A stretch of DNA of 64,000 nucleotides from Ardenticatenaceae bacterium (GCA_020634565.1 JACKBN010000001.1:793131-857130); one strand, 5' to 3'; counted from the first letter of the stretch, positions 32,968 through 41,826 are shown. Notes: generated from the letters alone by a model not told the origin. Numbers and translations are program-made.

Positions 32968-33420
32968 TTACTTTTTAGTTTCTGGGTTGCTGGCAAGCGA
33001 ATCATAATTGAGGCTCACAATCTTGGTCACCTCGCCCTGTGCCTCAAAATCGAAGTCATCTTCCAGATAAACCAGACCATTTTCAAAGAGCAAGGAATAA
33101 TACGTTTTGTTTTCTTTCAGCACGACGCGTGCTGCATCACACAATGCAGCACATTGGAACTGGTCGGAAAGCATTCGGGCCAAATGCTCAATAAAAAGCA
33201 ATGGCTCATCATGATCCGTAAAAACAGACAGGCCACATTTGAACGGACCAGGCTGGGTTTGATTAACATGGTACTGAAAAATCGCTTTGCCCGGCGGCAC
33301 ATCTTCCCAGCTAGCATCATCCTAATCGAGTAGAAAGATGTCCCTATCAGAGAGTTCAGCCTGCAAAAAAGCGCCTAGTGTTTGAAAATCAAGTGGTTTA
33401 TTGAAAGCAATATCCATCAT
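32968..33420 (-). pseudogene. Unidentified gene with an in-frame TAG
   Basis: An ATG at 33420, 4 bases after the DUF3052 stop, opens a 151-codon frame interrupted by TAG at 33322-33324 after ~32 codons. The part after the TAG (DDASWEDVPPGKAIFQYHV through LASNPETKK) continues in the same frame and looks like an ordinary soluble alpha/beta protein. Either a nonsense mutation occurred or the sequence has an error; a shorter product from the GTG at 33300 is possible. I do not recognise the family. Its place between DUF3052 and the ATPase gene suggests it belonged to the same operon. Confidence 0.5.
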
Positions 33421-33424
33421 CAAT

Positions 33425-33831
33425 CTAGTGCCGATTTTCTTTGCGGATAACTAGTTTCAGGCCAGACCAAGTGGCATCGACGGCACACACTTTGACATCC
33501 ACCAGACCCAGCGGCAAAGCAACTTCGCGAATCACGTCTTCAGTCACATCTGTGGGCACTTTGGACGCTTTTTTAGGCCAGGAAACCCAAATCATGCCGT
33601 CTTGCTTGATGTAGTTCATGTAAATTGGCACATTGGCCGCCAAGTCTGCCCGACTTGTGACAAACAGGTGAATCATATCCAGATCGCGTGTGAGGCGGCG
33701 CAAGATTTTGACGTTTTCTGGCAGGGGCGCAATCAAGTTTGCATAATTTTCCGGCGGATTTTGGCAAACAAACGAGAGTTTGTTTTGATGCCCAATTTTT
33801 TAACAAGCGGTGTCCCAGAATAACCTGCCAT
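33425..33831 (-). pseudogene. DUF3052 family gene with a one-base frameshift
   Basis: The downstream part (IAPLPENVKILRRL through WSGLKLVIRKENRH) is a clear DUF3052 protein, including the signature IWVSWPKKASKVPTDVTED and VKVCAVDATWSGLKLV. The upstream part in another frame reads MAGYSGTPLVKKLGIK, the expected N-terminus. The two join if one A is added to the A4 run (minus strand) at 33759-33762. The ATG at 33831 overlaps the stop of the preceding regulator gene (TGATG), so the gene was translationally coupled. DUF3052 has no assigned biochemical role. A sequencing error in the homopolymer is an alternative. Confidence 0.75.
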
Positions 33832-36800
33832 CAATTTTCTCCGGTTAGTTGGGCAACGATGTCGTCGAGGGTGAGTTTGGTAACGGCCGTTTCCATCTCC
33901 ATCATCACCTCAGGCGGCAGTTCGGCACGCAGTTCGTCCAACAATTTTTCGGTGTTTTGGCGAGTGGTGCCGCTGGTGGCTGGATGCCCCAGGATGAAAA
34001 AGAGCAGGTACGCCGCGTGGGGCAAATCGCCGCCACTCATCGCTAGGGAGGCCAGTTCGGCGATGCTGGAAATGGCCAGGTTGGCCGAACTGGTGGCGTG
34101 GGCCAGTCGCAAGCTGCCGTTCAGGTGGCGGCGGGCGGCACGTCGTTTGCCCATTTTGTGGTAAATCATGCCCATCACCCCCAATCCGCCCGCCATGCCC
34201 TGCTGCTGGCCCAATTTTTCCAGCAGCGCGTACGCCTTTTGGATGTCGGCCAGCGCCTCCTCATGCCGTTCCAGGCCGTGCAGGGCCATAGCGATGTTGA
34301 AGGTGACGTTGGCCAGGCCAAGCTCGTGATTGTGGGCGGCAAAGCCTTGCTGCGCCAGCCGCCACTGCCGGATCGCTTCGGCAAAATCTTTTTGGCGGTT
34401 GGCGATGATGCCCATGTTGCCGCGCAAGATGGCCAGGCGCAGCGTGTTGCCCAGCTGTTCCGCCAGGGCCACCGCCTCTTCAAAATAGGCCCGCGCTTCG
34501 GCAAATTTGGCCTGGGAGACGGCCACGTTGCCGAGTTCGTTCAGGATGGGCAGCAGCTGGTCCGGTTCGCCATGCGCGGCGCACAGTTCGCGCGCGGCCG
34601 TCAGGTAAGCCAGCGCATCGTCCCAACTGCCTTTGTGCGATGAAACCACCCCCAGGATGCGCAAACAGTTGACGCGGATTTGGTGCAGTTCGTACTGCGC
34701 TAATGTCTCATCAGCCCGTTTTAAGAGTGCGTCTGCTTCGGGTAAACGGCCGTTCTGGTCCCAAAAATAGCCCAATTCCACCTGCATTTTGGCAATGAGC
34801 GGTGTGGCGTCCAACTTGTCGGCTGACTGGGCCAGCGACTGCAAGCCCGCCTCAAACAGCAATGCACCTTCCAACGGCCGTCCCCGGCTGGCGTAAAAGC
34901 GGCCAATTCCCGTAATGAGCGGATCGAGAACGGCCGTATCTACCCTGGCCAGCCCCCACTGCCAGGCAGCACGAATATTTTCCAGATCGGCTTCTAGCAA
35001 CTCTAACGCCTCGCGCGTCTCTGAACCTTTTAACGCCGCTTCTTGCGCCTGCACCAGCCCCGCAAAAAAATGGGCGTGTTCAGCTTCGGCTTGGTCTTTT
35101 TCCGCAAAATGGGCTGATAGTTGCTCCTGGGCAAATTGCAGCAACAACGGATGACGCCGGAAACGTTGGTCAGCATCCAGGCGCAGGAACGAACGATCGG
35201 CCAGGGACATGAGTTGGGGCAGCGTAGCCCCGGCGACCTGCTGTGCGGCCGTTCGGGTAAAGCCGCCGCGAAAAACGGCCAGCTTGCGAAACAATGTTTG
35301 TTCCGCCACAGGCAGCAACCGCCAGGACGATTCGATGACGGCGCGTAGGCTGCGATGCCTCTCCGGTAGGTCGTGCAGCGTAGCCGTCAGGGCATCCAGA
35401 CCACGCTGAATTTCAGCCACAATTTCAGCCACCGTGAGCACGCGGGTCCAGGTGGCGGCCAGTTCCAGCGCCAGGGGCAGGCCACCGACAAGTTGACATA
35501 ATTGAACAACGGCCGTTTCCTGCCGCGCCAGATCAAAATCTGCCTGCACGCGCTGTGCCAGGTTGGCGAAGAGCTGAATGGCGGGGTAGTCGGTGAACGG
35601 GGAACGGTTATTGGTAAGCGGTGAGCGGTGAGCGGTGGATGGATCCCCGATTACGGATAACCGATTACCGCCCACGGGGAACGACAATCCGCCCAATTCC
35701 AGCAGGCGCTCGGCTTGCAGGCGCAATCGCTCGCGGCTGGTGGTGATGAGGCGCAGTTCGGGCGCTTGTTGGGTGAGCTGGCTCAGAAAATCCCGTAGCT
35801 CACCAGTGAGCAGATGTTCCAGATTGTCCAGCACCAGCAGCATTTCCAGCGGTTTGAGATGGTTAAGCAGCTGAGTGGGCAAATTCTCCTTGCCGGTCAG
35901 GGCCAATTGGATGGCTTCGGCAACGGCCGTTACCACCTCATTCAAATCTGTCTGGGGCACCAAAGATACGTACCAGACGCCATCGGCAAAGGTGCCTAGC
36001 TGCGTCCGCGCGGCCTCCTGAGCCAACCGTGTCTTGCCCATGCCCCCCGGCCCAACGATGGTAAGCAAACGGCCGTCTGGCTGGCTCAACCAGCTTTCAA
36101 CTTGTGCCAATTCCACCTCGCGCCCGATGAAGGCCGTGGTGGCGGCAGGGAGATTGTGCTTTTGTGACAAGGTGACCGGGTGACCGGGTGACAAGGTGAC
36201 AGTTTGTTGGAGCGTCACCTTGTCACCTTGTCGCCTTGTCACCTTGTCATCACGAATGGCTTCATACAACGCAACTGTTTCTTCATCAGGCTCAACGCCC
36301 AACTCCTCATCGAGGATGGTTGAACACTGTTCGTACTGGGCCAGGGCGGCGGGGCGCTGATTGTCTAGCACATACAGCTGCATCAGCTGGCGGTGGGTTT
36401 CTTCTTGCAGCGGGTCAAGGGCCAGGAGCTGCTGGGCATACTGGATGCCCTCGCTAAATTGGCCGCGCTGCTGGTGAAAGGTGATCAGATCAGCCAGGGC
36501 GTCCAGCATGAGCTGGCGCAGGCGCTCCTGCTCCAACAGCACCCACGCTTCAAATTCCGGCACGCCCCGCAGATTGAAACCAGCCAGAAAGTCACCTTTG
36601 TAGAGCGAAACGGCCGTTTGCAGCTGTGCAGCCACCGTTCGGGTAATTTTACCGCCGTGTGGCTGTGCCTGAGCAATCGCCTGTTCAAACTGAGCAACAT
36701 CTAGCACAACGGGCCTCTCATAGTTGAAGGACACCGTGTGCCGTTCGGCAACAAGGTAACTGTCTAGCTGCTTGCGCAAACTGGTGAGGATGACGCTGAG

Positions 36801-37001
36801 GTTGGCCAGGGCGCGGGTCTGGTCATTATCTGGCCAGAGGAGGGTAGCAAGGGTTTCACGAGGATGGGGGCGTGGGTTGCAGGCCAGATAGACCAGCAGC
36901 GCATCGGCCTTGCGGGAGGCAAAGTGGGTTACGGCCGTATCTGCCAACCAGATGTGCAAACCGCCCAGGCAGCGAATTGTCAAACCAGTTCCTTCGTTCA
37001 T
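33831..37001 (-). CDS. BTAD-STAND transcriptional regulator with TPR repeats, copy 1
   Basis: The 1056-aa protein has an OmpR-like winged helix (residues ~8-95; GGLHIWLADTAVTHFASRKADALLVYLA), a BTAD domain (~105-250; TAVSLYKGDFLAGFN), an NB-ARC/AAA ATPase (~285-560; IVGPGGMGKTRLAQEAA, MLLVLDNLEHLL, LRLITTSRERLRL, GGLPLALELAATW) and TPR helices (~690-1010). SARP/MalT-like regulators of this type oligomerise on ATP and ligand binding to activate transcription. Two linkers are repeat-encoded: GTGACAAG units between BTAD and ATPase and CGGTAATCGG units inside the ATPase. It shares ATGA with copy 2 and TGATG with the DUF3052 gene. Confidence 0.88.
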   Translation of the reverse strand: MNEGTGLTIRCLGGLHIWLADTAVTHFASRKADALLVYLACNPRPHPRETLATLLWPDNDQTRALANLSVILTSLRKQLDSYLVAERHTVSFNYERPVVLDVAQFEQAIAQAQPHGGKITRTVAAQLQTAVSLYKGDFLAGFNLRGVPEFEAWVLLEQERLRQLMLDALADLITFHQQRGQFSEGIQYAQQLLALDPLQEETHRQLMQLYVLDNQRPAALAQYEQCSTILDEELGVEPDEETVALYEAIRDDKVTRRQGDKVTLQQTVTLSPGHPVTLSQKHNLPAATTAFIGREVELAQVESWLSQPDGRLLTIVGPGGMGKTRLAQEAARTQLGTFADGVWYVSLVPQTDLNEVVTAVAEAIQLALTGKENLPTQLLNHLKPLEMLLVLDNLEHLLTGELRDFLSQLTQQAPELRLITTSRERLRLQAERLLELGGLSFPVGGNRLSVIGDPSTAHRSPLTNNRSPFTDYPAIQLFANLAQRVQADFDLARQETAVVQLCQLVGGLPLALELAATWTRVLTVAEIVAEIQRGLDALTATLHDLPERHRSLRAVIESSWRLLPVAEQTLFRKLAVFRGGFTRTAAQQVAGATLPQLMSLADRSFLRLDADQRFRRHPLLLQFAQEQLSAHFAEKDQAEAEHAHFFAGLVQAQEAALKGSETREALELLEADLENIRAAWQWGLARVDTAVLDPLITGIGRFYASRGRPLEGALLFEAGLQSLAQSADKLDATPLIAKMQVELGYFWDQNGRLPEADALLKRADETLAQYELHQIRVNCLRILGVVSSHKGSWDDALAYLTAARELCAAHGEPDQLLPILNELGNVAVSQAKFAEARAYFEEAVALAEQLGNTLRLAILRGNMGIIANRQKDFAEAIRQWRLAQQGFAAHNHELGLANVTFNIAMALHGLERHEEALADIQKAYALLEKLGQQQGMAGGLGVMGMIYHKMGKRRAARRHLNGSLRLAHATSSANLAISSIAELASLAMSGGDLPHAAYLLFFILGHPATSGTTRQNTEKLLDELRAELPPEVMMEMETAVTKLTLDDIVAQLTGEN
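35588..35672. repeat. Tandem CGGTAATCGG/GGTGAGC units inside BTAD-STAND copy 1
   Basis: Short tandem units such as GGTGAGCGGTGAGCGGTGGA and CGGATAACCGATTACCG encode the low-complexity segment around NRLSVIGDPSTAHRSPLTNN without breaking the frame. Confidence 0.75.
36164..36250. repeat. Tandem GACAAGGT/ACCTTGTC units inside BTAD-STAND copy 1
   Basis: 8-bp units in both orientations (GACAAGGTGACCGGGTGACC and the complement CACCTTGTCACCTTGTC) form an imperfect hairpin and encode the linker DKVTRRQGDKVTLQQTVTL. Confidence 0.8.
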
Positions 37002-40000
37002 AGCGGGCGGGCCTTGGTGAGCTGAATAATGATGTCATCTAGCGTCAGGTTGGCAACGGCCGTTTCGGCCTCTTGCAGTACAACCGCCGGTAATTCCACT
37101 TTCAATTCTTCCAGCAGCTCTTGGGCCCTTTTCTGGGTGGTCGCCTCAAGCGCGGTCTGCTGTAAGGCAAAAATCAGGAGCTGTGCCGCTTCGCGCATAC
37201 GGCCGTAGCTCATCTCCAATTCGGCCACATCGACCACGGTGGCAACAGCTGACCAATCAACCCCAACTTCACGGGCCAGCTGGAGCGAGTCGTTATAGTA
37301 ACGGCGTGCTTTTTTGCGCTGTCCTTGCTTGCGATAAATGGTGCCTAGCACCGACAAACCACCCACCATGCCACGCCGATGCCCAATCTTTTCATGCACG
37401 GCGTATCCGTCTTGGATATAAGGAAGCGCCTCATCATACTGCTCCATACTTGCATACACCATACCGATGTTGTGGCTGGTAGCAGCAATGCCCCACTGGT
37501 GGTCGTTGGCCTGAAAACCGTCGTGGGCCAGCTGATATTGCTCAATCGCTTCTTTGTATTTTTCCTCGCGATTGGCAATGATCGCAATGTTGTTGTGCAA
37601 AATGGCAAGGCGCAGCGAGTTTTTAAGCTGATGCGCCAGGATCAAGCCTTCTTCAAAGTAGATTCTCGCTGCATCATAATTGCCCACGCCAACCTCGACA
37701 TTGCCCAGAGTGTTGAGCAAAACAATTTTTAGATCGGCATCGCCGCCTTCGGCTTCATCGCACAGGCGTAACGCCTCTTGCAGATAAGGCCGGGCTTCCG
37801 CCCAGTTGCCCCTGTCATGAATGACGTCGCCCAAGGATTTGAGACAAATAAGGCGAACACGAGCCATGTTGTGTTTCTGGGTAATCGTATCGGCCTCTTT
37901 GAGAATGGCTTCGGCTTCGTCGTACAGGCCATTTTGGTAGAGAAAGTAACCCAATTCCACCTGGAGGCGGGCGGTGATTTGTTCGCGAACGGCCGTTTCT
38001 GACCATGTAGCCACCTGCGACAAACTGTCGCGAAACAGCGCCATCCCTTCCAAAAAGCGGCTGCGATCGCCAAAGAAGCGTCCCACACCGCCAATCATCT
38101 GACTCAGCCATTCAGCATCATCTTGCTGTAAAGCCCAGCGCCAGGCAGCCCGAATATTTTCCAAATCGGCGCTCATCTCCGCTAAGGACTGCGGCGCGGC
38201 CTCGCCCTTCAACAGCGCCTCCTGTACCTGGATAAAATCAGCAAAGAAACGGCCGTGTTTGGCTTCTGTTTGGGCTCGTTCATCGAAATGAGCCGCCAAC
38301 TGCTCCTGGGCAAATTGCAGCAGCAGCGGATGGCGGCGGAAGCGTTGATCACCATCCAGGCGCAAAAAGGAGCGGTCCACCAGGGACATCAGCTGGGGCA
38401 GACGGGCATTGGCCACCTGCTGCGCCGCCGAACGGGTGAAGCCGCTGCGAAATACGGCCAACTGCCGGAACAAAACCTGATCCTCAGCTGCCAACATTTG
38501 CCAGGACGATTCGATGACAGCGCGCAGACTGCGGTGTCGTTCGGGTACGTCATGCAAAGTGGTGCTAAGCGCGTCCAACCCGCGCTCAATTTCGGCCACA
38601 ATTTCCGCCACGGTCAGGACGCGCGTCCAGGTGGCGGCGAGCTCTAATGCCAGCGGTAGTCCGCCAGTAAGTTGACATAATTTCGCAACGACTATTTCCC
38701 ATCTTCCCACATCAAATTCCGGTCGCACCTGCTGCACGCGGTTAGCAAACAGCTGCACCGCAGGGTAATTGGTGAACCGTGAACGGTTATCGGTAAGCGG
38801 TAAGCGGTGATCGGTGGACGGATCACCGCTTACGGATAACGGATCACCGACCACCGGAAACGGCAGTCCTTCCAGTTCCAGCAAATGCTCCGCTTGCAAA
38901 CGCAGCCGTTCACGGCTGGTGGTAATGAGGCATAGTTCCGGCGCAGTCAGGCAGAGCTGGCTGAGGAAGCTGCGCAAAGGATCGTTGAGAAGGTGCTCCA
39001 GATTGTCTAGAACCAGCAAGGCTTCTAGAGGTTGGAGTTGCTTAAGTAGCTGATCAGGGAGCGTTTCTTTGCCCGATAGCTCCAGACCGATGGATTCGGC
39101 AACGGCCGTTGCCAGCCCATTCAGATCGCCAAACGCGACAAGCGAGACGTACCAGACGCCATCGGCAAATTCACCAATTTGCTGGCGCGCGGCTTCTTGC
39201 GCCAGCCGCGTTTTGCCCATGCCGCCAGGGCCGATGATGGTGAGGAGACGGCCGTCGGCCTGTCGCAGCCAGCTTTCGATCTGAGCTAGTTCATCTTTGC
39301 GACCGATGAAGGTGGTGGTTGCGGTGGGTAAATTGTGAAGGGGTGACTTAGTGACAAGGTGACCGGGTGACAAGGTGGCAGTTTGCTGGCTCGCTCCCTT
39401 GTCACCTTGTCGCCTTGTCACCGTGTCATCACGAATAGATTCATACAACGCAACTGTTTCCTCATCTGGCTCAACGCCCAACTCCTCGTCAAGGATGGCC
39501 GCACACTGCTCGTATTGGGCCAGGGCGGCGGGGCGCTGATTGTCCAGTGCATAGAGCTGCATCAGCTGGCGGTGCGTTTCTTCTTGAAGGGGGTCGAGGG
39601 CGAGGAGCTGCTGGGCGTATTGGATGCCCTCGCTAAATTGGCCACGTTGTTGATGAAAGGTGATGAGATCGGCCAGGGCCGCCAGCATCATCTGGCGCAG
39701 GCGCTCCTGCTCCAACAGCACCCACGCTTCAAACTCCGGCACGCCACGCAGGTTGAAACCAGCCAGGAAGTCACCTTTGTAAAGTGAAACGGCCGTTTGC
39801 AACTGCGCGGCCACGATACGACTAATTTTGCCGTCGTGTGGCTGGGCCTGAGCAATGGCCTTCTCAAACTGAGCAACATCCAGCACAACGGGCATCTCAT
39901 GGTTGACAGACACCGTGTGCCGTTCGGCGACGAGGTAATTGTCCAGCTGCTTGCGCAAACTGGTGAGGATAACGCTCAGGTTGGCCAGCGCACGGGTCTG

Positions 40001-40177
40001 GTCATTATCAGGCCAGAAAAGGGTGGCGAGCGTTTCGCGGGGATGTGGGCGTGGGTTGCAGGCCAGGTAGACCAGCAGCGCATCGGCCTTGCGGGAGGCA
40101 AAGTTGGTTACGGCCGTATTATCCAGCGCAATTGTCACTCCCCCCAGCAGTGAAATTGTCAATTTAGGCTGATTCAT
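36998..40177 (-). CDS. BTAD-STAND transcriptional regulator with TPR repeats, copy 2
   Basis: The 1059-aa paralogue of the next gene downstream has the same order: winged helix, BTAD, NB-ARC (IIGPGGMGKTRLAQEAA; LLVLDNLEHLLND; LCLITTSRERLRL) and TPRs. It is near-identical to copy 1 in the first ~250 residues and more divergent in the TPR sensor region, so the two probably respond to different ligands. ATG at 40177 is preferred over a TTG at 40192 because relatives begin near MNQPKLTISLLGG. The same two linker positions carry repeat-encoded sequence. It is the first gene of the leftward operon that ends with the NACHT gene. Confidence 0.87.
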   Translation of the reverse strand: MNQPKLTISLLGGVTIALDNTAVTNFASRKADALLVYLACNPRPHPRETLATLFWPDNDQTRALANLSVILTSLRKQLDNYLVAERHTVSVNHEMPVVLDVAQFEKAIAQAQPHDGKISRIVAAQLQTAVSLYKGDFLAGFNLRGVPEFEAWVLLEQERLRQMMLAALADLITFHQQRGQFSEGIQYAQQLLALDPLQEETHRQLMQLYALDNQRPAALAQYEQCAAILDEELGVEPDEETVALYESIRDDTVTRRQGDKGASQQTATLSPGHLVTKSPLHNLPTATTTFIGRKDELAQIESWLRQADGRLLTIIGPGGMGKTRLAQEAARQQIGEFADGVWYVSLVAFGDLNGLATAVAESIGLELSGKETLPDQLLKQLQPLEALLVLDNLEHLLNDPLRSFLSQLCLTAPELCLITTSRERLRLQAEHLLELEGLPFPVVGDPLSVSGDPSTDHRLPLTDNRSRFTNYPAVQLFANRVQQVRPEFDVGRWEIVVAKLCQLTGGLPLALELAATWTRVLTVAEIVAEIERGLDALSTTLHDVPERHRSLRAVIESSWQMLAAEDQVLFRQLAVFRSGFTRSAAQQVANARLPQLMSLVDRSFLRLDGDQRFRRHPLLLQFAQEQLAAHFDERAQTEAKHGRFFADFIQVQEALLKGEAAPQSLAEMSADLENIRAAWRWALQQDDAEWLSQMIGGVGRFFGDRSRFLEGMALFRDSLSQVATWSETAVREQITARLQVELGYFLYQNGLYDEAEAILKEADTITQKHNMARVRLICLKSLGDVIHDRGNWAEARPYLQEALRLCDEAEGGDADLKIVLLNTLGNVEVGVGNYDAARIYFEEGLILAHQLKNSLRLAILHNNIAIIANREEKYKEAIEQYQLAHDGFQANDHQWGIAATSHNIGMVYASMEQYDEALPYIQDGYAVHEKIGHRRGMVGGLSVLGTIYRKQGQRKKARRYYNDSLQLAREVGVDWSAVATVVDVAELEMSYGRMREAAQLLIFALQQTALEATTQKRAQELLEELKVELPAVVLQEAETAVANLTLDDIIIQLTKARPL
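38768..38858. repeat. Tandem CGGTAAGCGG units inside BTAD-STAND copy 2
   Basis: Units such as GGTAAGCGGTAAGCGGTGAT and CCGCTTACGGATAACGGATC form an imperfect inverted pair at the position equivalent to 35588-35672 in copy 1. The copies differ in unit number and sequence. Confidence 0.75.
39346..39428. repeat. Tandem GACAAGGT units inside BTAD-STAND copy 2
   Basis: Units of GTGACAAGGTGACCGGGTG and the complement CTTGTCACCTTGTCGCCTTG lie at the same linker as 36164-36250 in copy 1. The frame stays open. Confidence 0.75.
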
Positions 40178-40190
40178 TGGGTCGTAAAGC

Positions 40191-40421
40191 AAAAATAAAG
40201 AGTTTCTAAAGGGCTGATTCCTATGATGGGATCATCACATTAACCAACGATTGATTCAAGCAACCGTCACAAGGACGGAAATCATTATAACAGAACAAAA
40301 CGATAAAAGGAGATGCAACAATGTCAGCACAATGGGTGCAAACAGCACAGATTTGCGGACGGGAAACGGCCGTCTAGCGCACCCTTTTTCAACCCAAACC
40401 AAAAATAAAGAGTTTCTAAAG
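40191..40421. repeat. 21-bp direct repeats flanking a ~190-bp segment
   Basis: AAAAATAAAGAGTTTCTAAA followed by G occurs at 40191-40211 and again at 40401-40421. The gap of 189 bases holds a possible small reading frame. The spacer from 40178 to 40495 contains no other recognisable gene. Confidence 0.6.
40321..40377 (+). CDS. Possible 18-aa peptide
   Basis: An ATG at 40321 follows AAGGAGATGCAACA with good spacing and encodes MSAQWVQTAQICGRETAV before TAG. Its last codons are an ACGGCCGT copy. It could be a leader peptide for the following small gene, or chance. Only the ribosome site supports it. Confidence 0.25.
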   Translation: MSAQWVQTAQICGRETAV

Positions 40422-40495
40422 AGTCATTCGGTAAGCTGTTACCAATCAACCAGGAACGGCCAAACAGAGTGGACGCCGTCACGAAGGGGACAAAG

Positions 40496-40720
40496 ATGGA
40501 CAAGCGTGAGTACATGGCTTATCTGCTGCGAATCTGGCGCGAAAAACGAGATGGTACCTGGCGCGCTTTGCTGGAAAACCCCAACAACGGCGAGCGCAAT
40601 GGGTTTGCCAGCCTGGCAGAGTTGGTCACTTTTTTAGAAGGTAAAACCGGCGAGAAAATTTTCGTCGAGCTGGCGACCGGAGAGCCTGCTACTCGGGAGC
40701 CACAAAACAATAGTAAGTAA
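40496..40720 (+). CDS. Small conserved hypothetical protein
   Basis: The 74-aa product runs from MDKREYMAYLLRIWREKRDG and contains WRALLENPNNGERNGFASLAELVTFLEG. It matches a short-protein type that I recall as common in Chloroflexota genomes, with a conserved W-R-L-E-P-GER-GF pattern and no known role. GAAGGGG sits about 8 bases before the ATG. It is followed at 46 bases by a small membrane protein gene. No signal peptide or membrane helix is visible, so it should be cytosolic. Confidence 0.7.
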   Translation: MDKREYMAYLLRIWREKRDGTWRALLENPNNGERNGFASLAELVTFLEGKTGEKIFVELATGEPATREPQNNSK

Positions 40721-40766
40721 ACATAATATTTTATCAACAGCTTGTTTTAGTTAAAGGAGAAATCGC

Positions 40767-41174
40767 ATGAACAAAACATTCGCAACCATTCATAAAGCTT
40801 TGACCGCTTACATCAGCCTGGGGGTATTTGCCCAAATGTTCTTCGCGGGTATCTGGCACGCCGGAGTGGTAAGCACCCCTGACGCCCACGTTTTCTTTGG
40901 CCTCAGCTTGCTGCTGGCTTCTTTGCTGGCGCTAATCGCCGCTGCGGTAGCCAAAATGCCCAAAGCCATTATCGGCCGGACGGCGCTGCTCTTTTTCCTC
41001 ATTTTGCTGCAGCCCATTCTCATGGAAGGCCGCCGCAATGGCTTGCCCTTTATCTCGGCGTTCCACGCTCTGAACGCGCCGTTTATTGGCATCGTTGGGG
41101 GCATGGTTGCGGCGATGTCTCGTGAGGCTGGTAAGAATGTAGAAACGGCCGTTTCCATGGCCACCGGTGACTAG
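40767..41174 (+). CDS. Four-helix membrane protein (DUF6220-like)
   Basis: The 135-aa protein has four predicted membrane helices (about residues 13-33, 43-63, 70-88 and 100-118) and a pair of His residues facing the helix ends (GIWHAG, DAHVFFG). This resembles the DUF6220 family, which is small and functionally uncharacterised. AAAGGAG precedes the ATG. It is followed by a perfect hairpin and then a cupredoxin gene, so a role in respiration or metal handling is possible but unproven. Confidence 0.7.
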   Translation: MNKTFATIHKALTAYISLGVFAQMFFAGIWHAGVVSTPDAHVFFGLSLLLASLLALIAAAVAKMPKAIIGRTALLFFLILLQPILMEGRRNGLPFISAFHALNAPFIGIVGGMVAAMSREAGKNVETAVSMATGD

Positions 41175-41184
41175 ATTGGGGGTC

Positions 41185-41213
41185 GTAGGGGCAAGGCTTG
41201 GCCTTGCCCCTAC
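41185..41213. repeat. Perfect 13-bp hairpin GTAGGGGCAAGGC
   Basis: GTAGGGGCAAGGC and GCCTTGCCCCTAC are separated by three bases. There is no T-run, so it looks more like a dispersed palindromic element than a simple terminator. A related GTAGGGGC-GCCCCTAC pair bounds 62157-62304. Confidence 0.65.
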
Positions 41214-41234
41214 CTAAATGAAGGACGTAACGGA

Positions 41235-41669
41235 ATGCAAATTTCAACAGCAGTACAGGAAAAAGAAAATAACTGGCTAACGATTCTGGTAACTGTGGTC
41301 GGAATTATTGTTGGTATTGTTTTAGTGGGCGTTGTCTTGGCCCGGATGGGGTTGCTGAATGGCTTGCGTGGCGGTGGCACAACGGCCGTTTCTCCCGGAA
41401 CCATACTTTACACGACCGAAAAGATGCAGTTTGGGCAGGAGGTCATGCGGGTTGAGGCCGGTGAACCGATCACCCTTGAACTCGACAACAAGGATATGTA
41501 CGGTCACAGTTTTGATGTGGATGAGCTGGGTTGGCATGTGCAAATGCCTGCCAATGACCAGGTAAGTGCGGAATTTACGGCCGTTCCCCCCGGAACCTAC
41601 ACCATCTACTGTGCCGTGCCCGGTCACCGCGAAGCAGGCATGGTTGCCACGCTCATCGTGGAACCCTAA
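41235..41669 (+). CDS. Membrane-anchored cupredoxin (plastocyanin-like)
   Basis: The 144-aa protein has an N-terminal membrane anchor (residues ~14-38) and a cupredoxin domain. Type-1 copper ligands are His91 (YGHSFDVDELGW), Cys126 and His131 (YCAVPGH) and Met136. All four ligands are present with plastocyanin-like spacing, so it should bind copper and shuttle electrons on the outer face of the membrane. It lies among small membrane-protein genes, and no oxidase or reductase partner is adjacent. Confidence 0.88.
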   Translation: MQISTAVQEKENNWLTILVTVVGIIVGIVLVGVVLARMGLLNGLRGGGTTAVSPGTILYTTEKMQFGQEVMRVEAGEPITLELDNKDMYGHSFDVDELGWHVQMPANDQVSAEFTAVPPGTYTIYCAVPGHREAGMVATLIVEP

Positions 41670-41826
41670 CTCCGCTATAGTAAAAATTTTGGTCCTCTGG
41701 CTTTGGCCGCCACACGCCGGCAGATGTTAACTGGTTAACCAGGCAGTCATGTCTCGTTTAATTTTAAACGTCAGGCAAAAATGGCATGATAGTCTGGTAA
41801 ATCAAGCCGTTCTGGAGAGTAATGAA

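Noticed and set aside
32968..33300. Independent 110-aa gene starting at GTG 33300
   Set aside because: Codons upstream of that GTG continue the same frame to a well-placed ATG at 33420 except for one TAG, so it is better described as a damaged longer gene.
33322..33324. TAG read as pyrrolysine or another recoded codon
   Set aside because: No pyrrolysine gene or signal is visible, the family is unknown and neighbouring genes carry clear lesions, so a nonsense mutation or sequence error is simpler.
36164..36250. CRISPR array
   Set aside because: The tandem repeats have 7-8 bp units without spacers of constant length, lie inside coding sequence and have no cas genes nearby. The same holds for 39346-39428, 46619-46704 and 47118-47191.
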